The notes under the pieces were generated by a model that was given only the letters and a program-made list of their open reading frames with translations, ran no database searches and was not told the origin of the DNA. A DNA stretch of 64,000 nucleotides from Actinocatenispora sera. Lineage in GTDB: Bacteria; Actinomycetota; Actinomycetes; Mycobacteriales; Micromonosporaceae. Location of the stretch: positions 3,720,001 through 3,784,000 of the forward strand of contig NZ_AP023354.1 of NCBI RefSeq assembly GCF_018324685.1, given 5' to 3'. The translations under genes and the position numbers were made by a program. Of the stretch, positions 8,057 to 20,300 are shown one piece after another. Position 1 is the stretch's first letter. Each line of letters begins with the position of its first letter.

Positions 8057-8987
8057 CAGCCAGTACCCCTTCCCGATGCACGCCCCGACTGTCCGCAGCC
8101 AGCGGCATGCGTCGTGACGCCGGTGGTGGGGGACGGTGGGAGCAATGACCGCTCGACTCGCCGGCGAAGTCAAGTCGAACGCGTGATCGGCGGGCAGCGA
8201 CGGCCGCGAAGCAACGTACGGCGGCGTGGACATCGCGACCAGGTGACCGTGGCGTGGCCGGCGGAGCTGGCGCGCGATCGCCGTGCCGGGAGGCTCTCTC
8301 GAACGCCTGGAGAACCGGCGTGACTCGAGCGCGGCGGCCGGCGTGCCGGACGGGGATCGGGAAGGCACCGGTGCAGGCGAGGCGGCGGGCGTCGTCCACG
8401 TCCCACACGCGAGCCGCGCTGCGCGCGTGGGTGGCTGTGCCGACACGGAGGACCGGGCCGAGAGGCCACGACGGTATCGAGGCCGGCTCCGATGAGGAGG
8501 CGGTTGTTGGCCCATTCAGTGATTGGCCGGTGGGTGGGCTCGACGACGGGTATACGGGTGCGCTGTCGGTGGTGGTCATACGCTCTATTGCCACCGGGCC
8601 CCGCCGAATGGGACAGCCATGTTGTCCAGCTCACACGAGGATCACCCGGTCGCAGGAGACGTATCAGAGTGCACCGCCGCCTACCGATGTGGAGCGGCGA
8701 GCACCTGACCCGGGGGCTCGTGGCCGGCTCTCGCCGTCCATCGCGGCGTGTGGTGGCACATGGCCGCGATCGCACGGTCGCTGTCGGCAGACGACAAAGC
8801 TGGAAGCAGGCGTTGGGTCCAAACGGGATACGTGATGCGGTGTTCGGGGCATACGAGCTGGTTTCTCGTGAGCCGGAACACGCTCCGGCCCTCGCACGAC
8901 GCCGTGCAGTCAGTGGACGCAGCGCGGCCGATCCTGCCTGGGCGGCAGGATCGGCCGGCGACCGTTCGAAGTGGCGGGGATCCGGTG
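8057..8987. other. Non-coding or decayed stretch upstream of the integrase
   Basis: About 930 bases without a supportable gene. Open frames on both strands have unremarkable, arginine- or proline-rich translations and no recognisable family. It should contain the integrase promoter and the end of the convergent-side secreted-protein transcript; an excisionase was looked for here and not found. Confidence 0.4.
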
Positions 8988-11900
8988 TTAGGAGATCTGT
9001 TGATACAGGGCGGTGATCTGGTAGGGGGTGAGCGCGTAGTTGAAGGTTTGGGTGGTGCTGATGGTGCCGGGGAGGTAGTCGGTGGGGGCGGTGTTGTATT
9101 GGCCGCGGCCGAGAGTGAAGGGGCCGGTGGCGTTGATGGTGGTGGCGCCGGTGGCGGTGTCGGCGAGGGTGCCGTTGACGTAGAGGCTGGAGGTGTGGGT
9201 GGTGGCGTTGTAGACGCCGACGAGGTGGGTCCAGCCGGTGGTGGCGCCGTCGGTGTAGGCGGTGTGCCAGGTGGGGCTGGCGGTGTCGGTGGTGGGGATG
9301 TTGAAGGCCCAGCCGGGGTTGCCGGTGTGGGTGTGGTTGTACTGGAGGTAGAAGCCGGAGACGGTGGTGCCGTCTTGGCCGGCGATGGTGGCGTTGGTGG
9401 CCGGTGTGCTGGTGAGGTTGACCCAGGTGGAGATCGAGAAGCTGCGGGTGGTGTCGAGGACGGGGCCGGTGGTGGCGGCGTAGCCGGTGGTGCCGTCGAG
9501 GGTCAGGGCGTTGCCGCGGGTGCTGTCGCTGGTCCAGGTGGCGCCGCCGGCCAGGGTGGCGGGGTTGGTGCCGGCGGTGGGGTCGTTGGCGAGGTAGGGG
9601 TTGGTGAAGCTTTCGGCGGTGTCGCTGACGGCGGTGCCGGCGCCGTCGTTGAGTGGCCAGGTGTCGTGGGGGGCGAGGTAGGCGGTGGTGAGGGCGGCGT
9701 AGCCGGGGTTGGTGAGGTTGACGTGGTCGCTGTTGTCGGCGTGCGCGTCGAGTGAGACGGCACCGCTGGTGGCGTCGGTGACGCCGACGGCGGCGTCGGG
9801 GTCGATGTAGAACAGGCGGGGCAGAGGGAGGCCGTCGGGGTTGTCTGGATCTGTTGTGGGCCAGGGGTACAAGCCGAGTGGTGCGTAGGACAGCCACTCG
9901 TTGGTGTTGGTGCGTTCGGTATCGACGGCGGTAGTGCAGGGGTCGTTGGCGCTGTTACCAGTCGCGCCGTCGCCGGAGTATCCGGTGCATGGGGACAGGC
10001 CGACGACGACGATGTCGATGTTATTGGCTTTCAGGTATTCGAGGAGTTCGGTGTAGCTATTGGAGGTGATGTCGTCGGCGCTGTGGCCGTTGAGGATGTC
10101 TTCGAGGCCTTCGTCGAGGACGACGGTGGTCAGGCCGGGTTGGTCGAGGATGTCGCGGTCGATGCGGGCCAGTGCGGAGGGTCCGCCGACGTCGAGGCCG
10201 CTGGCGGAGGATTCGGGGTAGTCGGTGGCGATCTGGTTGGCTTCGATGCCTTCGGAGACGGTGCCGTAGCCGGTCGGGGTGGTGGGGGCTGCTGCGGCGA
10301 GGTCGTCGGCGAGGCCGGTGGAGCCGTCGACGACGCTATTGGGTTGCCAGGCGTCGATCAGGCCGTCGCCGAGTACGGCCTGGGTTCCGGTGCCGGTGGT
10401 GGTGACGTCGACGTTGGTGAGCAGGTCGGTGAAGTCGCCGTTGAAGCTGCCCGTGGCGGTGAAGGCGGTGTCGGTGGTGTCGGCGGTGTGGTCGCCGGAT
10501 CCGGTGGCGGTGACGAACTGGTGGGCGTCCTGGGTGATGGTCCAGGAGTGCTGCACCAGATAGGGCACCGAGTTGGCCAGCTGGTAGGAGACCATGAGGT
10601 ACTTGCTGGGGTCGACGGTGAACGGCAGCGGGTCGCTGTAGACCATGCCGCCTTCGGGGATGGTGACCGAGGGGCTGCCGCCGAACGTCAGCGCGGTGGG
10701 GGCGCCATCGGGGACGGCCCAGCTGGGGCCGGGGGAGGTAGCGATGGTGGCGTGCCCGATGGACAGTTTGCTGGTGCCGAGGGCGTTGTCGAGTTTGATG
10801 CGGACGGTGTTGCCGCCGGTGGAGGGCCGCAGGTCGACGCGGAAAGTCTGGTTGGAGAAGTTGCCGCCCTGGTAGTTGTAGTTGCCTTCGGTCGGGCTTC
10901 CCCACGTCCCGGTCCAGGACTGGCCGGCGGGGGCGGCCGTGCTGGTTCCCGCGGGTGTGACGGTGGCGGTGGTGGTGTTACGGGGGGCCATGCCGAAGAT
11001 GTGCAGGGCGGGGGTGGACTTTCCGGCGTTGTTGCCGACGTCGGGCAGGGTGATGGACTCGATGGTTTTGCCTGGTTGCAGGGGGATCGAGAAGGCGTAG
11101 ATCTTGAGGTTGGTGCTGGTCTGCCCAGCGGGTTTGTTCTCGTGCGGCAGGGTGACGGCGGCGAGTGAGGATGGGCCGGTGACCCAGTCCGGAACGGTCA
11201 GGTCGAATGGCTGCGCTTCGTCGTCGCCTGCGTACTTGATGCCGCCACTGGCGGCGCAGTAGGCGTCTGGGTCGGTGGCGATGAAGCAAGAGGTCCCGGT
11301 GATCGCGATACCGGCTGGAACGTAGGGCGCTGTGGTGTTGCCGTTGATTGCGCCGGGGTCGGCAGCCGTGGCATGTGTCGACGACGCGAGTACCACCAGG
11401 GCGTTCGGTCCGGATGCCGGGACCTGGTAGCTGTAGGTGATGGTTTGATTGGCGGCCAGCACGTTGTCGGCCTGCCCTGCTCCGAAGCTCGGGAGGTGGA
11501 TGGCCGCCCCGTCGACCGTGACAATGCCGCCGGGGGTCCAGCCCGCGTTGGTCAGGTCGGTGGCGGAATAGGATGCCGAGCCGTCAGCGGCTGCCTTGCT
11601 AGGGTCGGAGTCTGGGCTGATTGCGGTGTTGTTGTAGCAGGCGGACAGGCTGGCGCAGGTCGTGTTGGCGTCGTGGTCTGCTTCGAACTGGTAGCTCTTC
11701 ATCCCGGAGGCGTCGCCAGCCGCATCCAGCGCGCCGACCCAGAGTACGTGCGGGCCAGGAGCATACGGGGCGATCGTGATGGTGGCCGCGTTGTTGGCGG
11801 CGGTCACCTTCTCGTACGAGGGCGTGTCGACCGTCGGGGGCGGCGCGTCCAGACGGTAGATGAAAGCCGTGGCGGTGGTGCCGGCCTGGGTGTTGGCGAC

Positions 11901-14018
11901 ATCGAAGGTGGCCTGGGTGCCGGCCGGCGCGCCGGTGCCTCCGCCATCGGTGGTGTCCGGAAACGGCACCGTGCCGTCACTACCTGGCTCTGGGGTGATG
12001 GTCGGCGGCCCGGGCGCGTCCGGCTCAACCGTGAAGTAGCAACTGGTCGACCAGTGCGACGTGTCCTCATGGTCGGTGACCTGCACGTGCCAGCCGACGG
12101 TGTCCCCGTTACCCAGCGAGCTGATGAAACTGGCCGGGATGCTGAACTTGGCCGTCGACCCGGAAGCCAGACTGTCTCCCGAGGTTCCGGAGTGAACCGT
12201 GGTGCCGTCGACCTTCAACCAGTAGTGGAACGTGGCCTGCAGCTTGTCGCCATCGGGGTCGGAGATCTTCGCCGACAGCACCGGAGGGTTCGTGACGATC
12301 GTCTTGCCGATGTAGGGGAACGGCGTCGTTGAATCGCAGGCGGCCTTGTCAGCGCCGACCGTGGCCAGCGACTGGCTGGCGCCCACGGTACGCGGGGCGC
12401 GATTGTAGAAGATCTGCAGCGACGGGTTGTCAGAGAACCGCCGGAACCCAGCCGAGGAGTGCGACGACTCGTCGCTGTCCTCAGCCAACGCGGCGGTCAA
12501 GTGCGACCAGTGCCCGGCGGCAGCCTTCACCACTGCGGACTGCACGTTGAACCCGTGGGAGACGGCCCCGCTGCTCGGGCAGTACTGCGGGTTGTAGGTC
12601 GGGCCGAACGAGGTGCTGGTGTGGAACTTCCAGTAGCCGGGCCGGTTGTTCCAGCTGGTCTTGGACCCGATTGCTCCCGTGGCGTGCAGGTTGATCGTGG
12701 CAGTGGAGGTGCAGTAGGCGGCGTAGACTTCGGTGGCCTCGACGGTGGCGGTGTTGATGTGGGCGCCCCAGATCACCTTCGGAATCGTCCACTGGTAGTA
12801 GGCGCGCATGATGCCCACACAGCCGTCCCAGGCGTTGACTCCGACACCGAGGTGCCCGTAGTCGCCCTCGGCTGAGGTGCTGTTGTACAGCGATACCCCG
12901 TTGCACGGCGAGCCTTGCTTGAGTTCGTCGAACGCGGGCTTGCTCGCCGAGGTGGGGTGCCAGCTGAAGGTGGGGTCGATGTAGACCGGCCACACCGTGT
13001 GCGTGCCGGTCAGCATCCCGTGGGAGGGCGTCAAGCTCATCGCCGAGCTGGTCACCGACGACCGGATTGCGGCGACGTGGGCGGCGGCGCCGGCATGCGT
13101 GGCGTCGGAGGCATCCGGGCCACCTTTGCCTTGGTGCTTGGCAGTGTGGGTAGGGGCGGTGTTCGAATCCCACATCAACGGCACGCTCGACTCGAGCGTG
13201 AGCCCGCCGTGAGCGCTGCGGAGTTCAAGGGTGCCGCCGGAGTTCTTGATGTGCTTGGTCTTGCTGCTGGTGGTGGCGTGCAGGTGTAGCTGGTGCAGGG
13301 CCGGGTTGCGGGCGGCTTTGGCCGAGTGCACGACCAGTACCTCGGAGAATCCGCTGCTGACGGTCGCTGACACGACCAGGTCTACGCCGGTGAACACGTC
13401 GCGGTAGGTGGCGCTGCCCTTGTCGATTCTGGGTGCAGGCACCGGGTGCGGCCAGGACAGAGTGTAGCTGGTGCCGCCGGCGGTCGAGGTCGCCAACCAG
13501 GTGGTGTTGCCGCCGGAGAACCGGACGGTGCCGTAGGCTGTCGCGCCCGGCGACAGGCTTCCGTCGGCGTTGCGGTGCAGGGTGGTGTCGACCGGGATCC
13601 AACGGCCGTGCCGCTTGGTGCGCACGGGCTCGGTGTTCTGCGTCAGCCGCATTCCCCCGTCGGGCATCGCCACGACCTGCTGCGTCGGGGTGGTCAAGGC
13701 CGACACGACGGCCGGCTTGCCGGTGGCGTCGGCGGTCGTGGCCGCCGACTGCTCGGCGGAAGCCTGCGCCTGGGTCTCGTCGTAGCCATTGGACATGGGG
13801 TTGAGGTCATCCGGCTGGTCCGGGGTCGCCGGAGCGTTCGCCGGGTCGCCGGAAGCGTGGGCCGCGCTACTGCTCGCCGTTGCGGAGGGAACCTGCGCGA
13901 CGGCAGCGTTCGGCATCAGGAACAGGCCGATCAGCAGGGCTGCTGCTGCCGCCGTGAGAACCAGCCCGCGGCGGATGCGGCGTGCGGATCGCTTGCGGGA
14001 CAGACGATGTGTGGGCAC
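8988..14018 (-). CDS. Giant secreted protein: DNRLRE-like region, degenerate SGNH domain, LamG domain
   Basis: A 1,676-residue exported protein divergent from the RHS toxin gene. The GTG start (VPTHRLSRKRS) has an AGAGGG site upstream and gives a clear signal peptide: basic n-region, hydrophobic core, cleavage near AVA|Q at residue 41. The first 600 residues resemble beta-rich regions that accompany RHS proteins in actinomycetes (DNRLRE-like). Residues about 1210-1445 have SGNH/GDSL-hydrolase layout, but the block motifs are altered: GDGL for GDSL, GLED for GxND and DHVN for DxxH. The last 200 residues form a concanavalin A-like LamG domain (FSISTWVNLT, GWTHLVGVYN) that probably binds glycans. 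The likely role is surface attachment with the RHS system; this is inference. Confidence 0.75.
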   Translation of the reverse strand: MPTHRLSRKRSARRIRRGLVLTAAAAALLIGLFLMPNAAVAQVPSATASSSAAHASGDPANAPATPDQPDDLNPMSNGYDETQAQASAEQSAATTADATGKPAVVSALTTPTQQVVAMPDGGMRLTQNTEPVRTKRHGRWIPVDTTLHRNADGSLSPGATAYGTVRFSGGNTTWLATSTAGGTSYTLSWPHPVPAPRIDKGSATYRDVFTGVDLVVSATVSSGFSEVLVVHSAKAARNPALHQLHLHATTSSKTKHIKNSGGTLELRSAHGGLTLESSVPLMWDSNTAPTHTAKHQGKGGPDASDATHAGAAAHVAAIRSSVTSSAMSLTPSHGMLTGTHTVWPVYIDPTFSWHPTSASKPAFDELKQGSPCNGVSLYNSTSAEGDYGHLGVGVNAWDGCVGIMRAYYQWTIPKVIWGAHINTATVEATEVYAAYCTSTATINLHATGAIGSKTSWNNRPGYWKFHTSTSFGPTYNPQYCPSSGAVSHGFNVQSAVVKAAAGHWSHLTAALAEDSDESSHSSAGFRRFSDNPSLQIFYNRAPRTVGASQSLATVGADKAACDSTTPFPYIGKTIVTNPPVLSAKISDPDGDKLQATFHYWLKVDGTTVHSGTSGDSLASGSTAKFSIPASFISSLGNGDTVGWHVQVTDHEDTSHWSTSCYFTVEPDAPGPPTITPEPGSDGTVPFPDTTDGGGTGAPAGTQATFDVANTQAGTTATAFIYRLDAPPPTVDTPSYEKVTAANNAATITIAPYAPGPHVLWVGALDAAGDASGMKSYQFEADHDANTTCASLSACYNNTAISPDSDPSKAAADGSASYSATDLTNAGWTPGGIVTVDGAAIHLPSFGAGQADNVLAANQTITYSYQVPASGPNALVVLASSTHATAADPGAINGNTTAPYVPAGIAITGTSCFIATDPDAYCAASGGIKYAGDDEAQPFDLTVPDWVTGPSSLAAVTLPHENKPAGQTSTNLKIYAFSIPLQPGKTIESITLPDVGNNAGKSTPALHIFGMAPRNTTTATVTPAGTSTAAPAGQSWTGTWGSPTEGNYNYQGGNFSNQTFRVDLRPSTGGNTVRIKLDNALGTSKLSIGHATIATSPGPSWAVPDGAPTALTFGGSPSVTIPEGGMVYSDPLPFTVDPSKYLMVSYQLANSVPYLVQHSWTITQDAHQFVTATGSGDHTADTTDTAFTATGSFNGDFTDLLTNVDVTTTGTGTQAVLGDGLIDAWQPNSVVDGSTGLADDLAAAAPTTPTGYGTVSEGIEANQIATDYPESSASGLDVGGPSALARIDRDILDQPGLTTVVLDEGLEDILNGHSADDITSNSYTELLEYLKANNIDIVVVGLSPCTGYSGDGATGNSANDPCTTAVDTERTNTNEWLSYAPLGLYPWPTTDPDNPDGLPLPRLFYIDPDAAVGVTDATSGAVSLDAHADNSDHVNLTNPGYAALTTAYLAPHDTWPLNDGAGTAVSDTAESFTNPYLANDPTAGTNPATLAGGATWTSDSTRGNALTLDGTTGYAATTGPVLDTTRSFSISTWVNLTSTPATNATIAGQDGTTVSGFYLQYNHTHTGNPGWAFNIPTTDTASPTWHTAYTDGATTGWTHLVGVYNATTHTSSLYVNGTLADTATGATTINATGPFTLGRGQYNTAPTDYLPGTISTTQTFNYALTPYQITALYQQIS

Positions 14019-14317
14019 CAGGACACCACCCTCTCCAGCGGTATGCCGGGGTCGGTGAAGTGGTGCCGCGGGGATCCGCACTCCCGACCGGCGACTGCGT
14101 TCGGTGCACCGGCAGGCAACCTAGAGCAATCGAAAACCTCCCCGCAAGGCGTGACGTGGATCACCATCATGGCTTTCGGTGGATTCGCGCCTATTGCGGC
14201 CGGCTTTTTACCAAGGTCTTGCACTGTGAGTTTGTTTGGCCTTTCTTATGACTCTTGCCGACTGCTAGCGTTCGCGCGGCTCGTGGTGATCCACTCCTGC
14301 CCCCTCCGGGAGAACTC
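14019..14317. other. Divergent promoter region of the secreted protein and RHS genes
   Basis: About 300 bases between two divergent large genes. It is less GC-rich in its right half (around 14200-14260), as expected for promoters. No clear operator palindrome was seen. The RHS ribosome site (GGGAGAA) lies at its right edge and the secreted-protein site (AGAGGG) at its left edge. Confidence 0.5.
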
Positions 14318-17300
14318 ATGACGTTTCGCTTGCGCTGCAACGCTTCCCGCGTTTCCCGATTCGTCGCCCGCAGGGTGGCGGCCGTCCGGAGACAGGTCGG
14401 TTCGCGGCCGATGGTGTGGTTGGCCGTGGTGGTGATGACCGCGGCCACGCTGGTCGCGCCCGCTGCCGACCATGCTCTGTCCGGGCCGTCGGCCCCGCAG
14501 ACGCACGATGTCGCGGCAGTGAACACCAAGCCGGTGACCTTCCACCCGGTCAAGCAGAAACGCATGCCCGCCTGGCATGCCACCAAGACGAAGTGGCCGT
14601 CCGGTACTGCCGTGGTCTCACTCTCGTTCCACCCCGGCGCCGCGGCTCGCCGCGCAGGTCACCTGCCCGTGTGGGTCGGCCCGCCGACCAGCCACCGGGC
14701 GAAGGCTTCGCATCAGCCGACGCCGTCGAAGGTGACGGTGCATGTCGCATCACACCGCGCCGCGACCTCCGCCGGTGTAACGGGTGCGCTGGTGACCATC
14801 TCGCGAGACGACGGTAAGGCGTCGTCGGCGCAGGTACAGGTGTCGATCGGGTATGCCGGTTTCCGGGACGCCTACGGTGCCGACTGGGCGTCCCGGCTGC
14901 GGCTGACGACCCTGCCTGCCTGCGCCACCGCCACCCCGGGCACTGCGGCGTGCCGGCGCCAGACCCCGATCCCGTTCACGACCAACACCAAGACCAAGCA
15001 GCTCACCGCGACCGTCACCCTTGCCGCCCACGGCACAGCGGACCCGAGCGTAGTGCTCGCGGCCGACTCGACCGACAGCGGCGGGGGTGGGGACTTCGCG
15101 GCGACCTCGTTGAAGCCGTCCGGGTCGTGGCAGGCCGGCGGAAGCACCGACGCGTTCTCCTGGTCGTACCCCATCGACGTGCCCGACGTCCCCGGTGGGC
15201 TGTCACCGAGCGTGAGCTTGGCCTACGACTCGCAGTCGCAGGACGGCCTGACCTCCTCGACCAACAACCAGGCGTCCTGGATCGGCGACGGCTGGAACTA
15301 CAGCCCCGGCTTCGTCGAACGCTCCTACGCCTCCTGCCACGACAACCCGACTGGAACGACCAAGACGTCCGACAACTGCTGGTCGAACAACAACACGATC
15401 AACCTGTCGTTGAACGGATCCAGCACCCAGCTGGTGCAGGACGATGCCAGCGGCGACTGGCACGCGGTCACCGATGGCAACGAGAGGATCGAGCACCTGA
15501 CCGGTGCCCCCAACGGTGCGCACGGCGGGGAGTACTGGCGGATCACCACCGATGATGGCACCCAGTACTACTTCGGCAAGAACCAACTGCCCGGCTACGC
15601 ATCCGGCGACACCGCCACCGACTCGGTGCTCACCGAACCCGTCTATGCCACCAAGTCCGGACAGCCCTGCTACAACGCGACGTTCGCCGACTCCTGGTGC
15701 CAGCAGGCCTACCGGTGGAACCTCGACTACGTCGTGGACACCCACCACGACACAGTCGCCTACTTTTACGCCACCCACACCGACTACTACGCCCGCGACC
15801 TCGGCTCCACCGCCAACACCAGCTACATCCGCAGCGGCCAGCTGGCCAAAATCTGGTACGGGCAACGCGACGGCGCCGTGTACTCCACCTCACCGGCTGC
15901 GGAGGTCCTGTTCTCGACCAACGGTCGGTGCAAGACCTCCGCGGATGGATGCGACCCGTCGACGTTGTCCAGCTCGACGGCCACCGACTGGCCGGACGTG
16001 CCCTACGACCTGCATTGCGCAAACGGCGATGCCTGCGCCAGCCAATCCCCGTCGTTCTGGTCGGACCGGATGCTCACCGGCATCAGCACCAAGGTGCTGG
16101 TCGGAAGTACGGAGACCACGGTCGACTCGTGGAGCCTCAAGCACAGTTTCCCGACAACCGGGGACAGCACGACGCCGTCGGTGTGGCTGGACTCCATCAG
16201 CCACACCGGCCAGGACACCACCGCCGGCGGGTCGAGCTCGTCGATCACTCTGCCCAAGGTGACCTTCGCCGGTAAGGCGATGTCCAATCGCGTCGATGTG
16301 ACCGACGGATACCCGCCAATCACCCGGCACCGGATGGACTCCATCGTCACCGAGACCGGCGAGAAGGTCTCCGTCAACTACTCCACAGCACTGACCCCGG
16401 CCGACGAGCCCAGCGACCCCGCGCACAACACGACGCTGGCCTACCCCGACTACTGGACCCGGCCGGGCCAGACCTCGCCGACGATCGACTGGTTCAACAA
16501 GTATGTGGTCACGCACGTGACCGAACAGGATCCGTACGGCGGGTCGGCCAACGACGACATCGTCACCACCTACACCCCCGTCGGCGGTGGCGCCTGGCAC
16601 TACAACGACAACCCGTTGATCCCGTCGTCGCGGCGGACCTGGGACCAGTGGCGCGGGTTCGGCGGCATGACCGTGTCCACCGGCACCGTCCCCGACCCCA
16701 TCACGAAGACCACCAGCACATACCTGCGCGGGATGGATGGAGACACCCTGCCGGACGGGGGTACCCGGTCGGTGACGGTGTCTGACACCCGTGGCGACAG
16801 CATCACCGACAAGAACCAGTACGCCGGGGCGACGGTCGAGACCCGCAACTTCAACGGCTCGGATCTGGTCACCGACACAGTCAACCTGCCCTGGTCGTCG
16901 GCTGCGACCGCAAGTCACGCGGTGTCCGGCCTGCCAGATCAGAAAGCATTCCATCTGGCCAGCGCCGAGCAACGCGTCTACACCCCCCTCGCGTCCGGAT
17001 CGACACGAGAAACCAAGACCGTCGACTCGCACGACTCCTACGGTCGCATCGCCCAGATTGACGACCAGGGCGATGTTTCGAGCTCCGCCGATGACTTGTG
17101 CACCACCACCAGCTACCTCGACAACACCACTGCCTGGATCCTCAACGCAGCGTCTGAAACCGCGACCGTCGCTGTCGCCTGCGGCACGACGCCGAGCCTG
17201 CCCGACGATGCGGTGTCGGACGTGCGCAGCTTCTACGATGGGGCTGCCACCTTCGGCACCGCCCCCAGCGTCGGCGACATCACCAAGACCCAGGAGGTCA

Positions 17301-20300
17301 CCGCCTACAATGCCGGTACCCCCACCTGGACCACGATCGGTTCGTCGACGCTGGACGTCTACGGACGGACGCTGACCGTCACAGATGCGGACAGCCGCAC
17401 CACGAGAACCTCCTACACCCCTGCGACCGAGGCAGCGCCGACTTCGACAACAGTCACCGACCCGAAGGGGTTCGCGACCACGATCAGCTACGACCCGCTG
17501 CGTGGGCTGGCATTGTCGACTACCGATCCGGCCGGTTACAAGACCAAGAAGCAGTACGACGCATTGGGCCGGTTGACCGGGGTGTGGCTGCCCAGCAGTA
17601 CCTCATCGGCTAACGCGAAATACACCTACGCGGTTTCCAACAGTGGTCCGTCGGTGGTGGATGCGTACACGCTTCTCCATGACGGCAGCTACGAGTTATC
17701 GGAAACGCTGTACGACAGCCTGCTGCGGGCCCGGGAAACCCAGACTCAGACGCCGGACAATGGCGCCGACATCACCGACACGATCTACAACACCGACGGG
17801 TGGGTTTCCGAGACCGCTGGTCCCTACTACACGCCCACCGCCGTCAACCCGACGATGGCGCAGGTGCAGCCGGGCAAGATCTCCTCCGAGACGGGTTACA
17901 TCTACGACGGGGCGGGCCGCAAGACCGCGGCGATCTCGTACAAGTACGCGACCGAAACCTGGCGCACCGCCTACACGTATGGCGGTAACTTCTCGACCAC
18001 TGTTCCGCCGGCCGGCGCAACCGCGACCACCGCGGTGGTCGACGCCCGCGGCAACACCACTGACCTGATCCAGTACCACTCCGGCGCCGACCCCGACTAC
18101 GTCAACGACGCTGCATCCAACTATGACGACACCCGCTACACCTACACCCCCGCGGGGCAGCGCGCGTCGTTGACCAACCCGGCCGGCAACACGTGGACGT
18201 GGAAGTACAACCTGCTCGGGCAGCAGACCGATGCCACCGATCCAGACACCGGCCACACCGCCAGTAGCTACGACACTGCCGGGCAACTGCTGACCACCAC
18301 CGACGCCCGCGGCGCGCAGACCACCTTCGCCTACGACGTCGACGGCCGCAAAACCGCCGAGTACGACACGACCAGCACCCAGACGCTCTCGGCATCGAAC
18401 CAACTGGCCGCCTGGACCTATGACACGGTCAAGAAGGGCCTGCCCACCTCGGTGACCTCCTACTCGGGTGGCGACACGCTGACCTCCACCGTGATGGCCT
18501 ACAACCAGTACGAGAAGGTCGGCGCCCAGCGGGTGACCCTGACCGGCGAGGGGACCAGCCTGGTTCCTTCCGGCGGTCTGATGTTCACCTACGGCTACAC
18601 GCTCAATGGGCAGGCCAACGTCGAGAACGACCCGGCCGGCAGCGGGCTACCCTCGGAGTCCATCACCACTGGGCTCGACAACCTTGATCAGCCTGTCTCG
18701 TTGACCAGCGCCGGTGGTGGTGTGTCGGCCCACTACGTCAACGCGGTGGGCTACAGCGAGCTCGGTCAGCCGTTGCAGTACACGATGGGCACCGCCGGCA
18801 CCGTGTGGGCGACCCTGACCTACAACGAACAGACCCACGCGCTGACCGGTGTGCGCACCACCGACTCCACGTTCTCCGGCGACGTCGACAACCTCACTTA
18901 CAGCTACGGCAACAGCACGGTGTCCGAGGGTGCCGGGCTGGTCACCAAGATTGTCGACAAGCAGAACGCCGCAGCGAGCGTGGACACCCAGTGCTTCACT
19001 TACGACTACGCCCAACGGCTTTCATCGGCATGGACCGCCACCGACGATTGTGCGGGAGCACCGAGCACCGGCAACTCGTCCATGGTGGGTGGTGCGGAGC
19101 CGTACTGGCAGTCGTGGACGTTCACCGCCGGCGGGGACCGCGCTACGCAGACCGATCACGACACGACCGGCCAGCCGTCTGGCGACACGACCACCAGTTA
19201 CGCCTACCCCGCGCAAGGCTCGGGCACCGATCAGCCGGACACGCTGACTTCCACTTCGGCCACCGGACCGGACGCTGACGCACAGTCCGCCTCCTACGAC
19301 TACGACGCTGCCGGCAACACCACCGCCATCACTGGCGGTGCACAGGGCGACCAGGCCCTGAGCTGGAACAGCCTCGGCCAGTTGGCCACCGACACCACCG
19401 CCGCGGGGGACACCAGCTACGTCTACAACGCCGACGGGTCCCTGGCCGTGCGCCGTGACCCCGGCTCGACCACCGTGTTCATCGGTGACGAGCAACTGAC
19501 CCTGGACACCTCCACCGGCGCGGTCACCGGCAGCCGCTACTACAGCCTCGGCGGCACCACGGTGGCGGTACGAACCTCGGCCAGCGCCTGGTACGAACTG
19601 GTCCCGGACCGGCAAGGCACCGACCAGCTGGCCATCAACGACAACGACCAAACCGTCACCCGCCGCCAGTACAAGCCGTTCGGCCAGCCCCGGGGAGTCA
19701 CACCGAACGACTGGCCGGGCGACACCGGATACGTCGGCGGCACCCCCGACACCAGCACCGGCATGGAAAACCTCGGCGCCCGCGAGTACGACCCCGCAAC
19801 CGGGCGGTTCCTTTCCGCCGACTCGGTCTTGGAGGCGAGTAGCCCCCAACAACTCGGCGGCTACGACTACTCCGGCAACGACCCAGTCACCGGCTCCGAC
19901 CCCAGCGGGCAGTTCATGCAGGGGGACGACGGGCAAGGATATGGCACCGTCTCCCAGCTCCAGGCCGGCAACAAGCGTTGGGCGGTGGCCGAGGGAAAGC
20001 CGGAACACGACCCGGTCACCAACGACAACGGAACCGAAAAAGTCTTCGTCGACAGTTCAATTGGGTCAGATGGCGGTCGGCATTACAGCATCAACGGAGT
20101 CCGGGTGCCCGACGGGACCAATCCGTACTCCATGGCTCGGTACATGGTCACGCACCCCCAATCAGGTCTGGCCTACAACGGGCGACACACTGATGTGCAA
20201 ACCACCATTGGCGGAATTCTTGGCTCCTGCTCCATGCCCGACTCGGCAGTGCACTGCAGCAGCAGCTACCGCCAGAAACTGCTGACAGCCTATGACGAGA

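Noticed and set aside
8254-8835. 193-codon open frame on the plus strand upstream of the integrase
   Set aside because: No family resemblance and no proper ribosome site; overlaps other open frames of equal quality.
8170-9897. Long arginine/histidine-rich frame on the minus strand
   Set aside because: It is a shadow of the secreted-protein gene in a high-GC region; its composition (His/Arg/Pro runs) is typical of wrong-frame translation.
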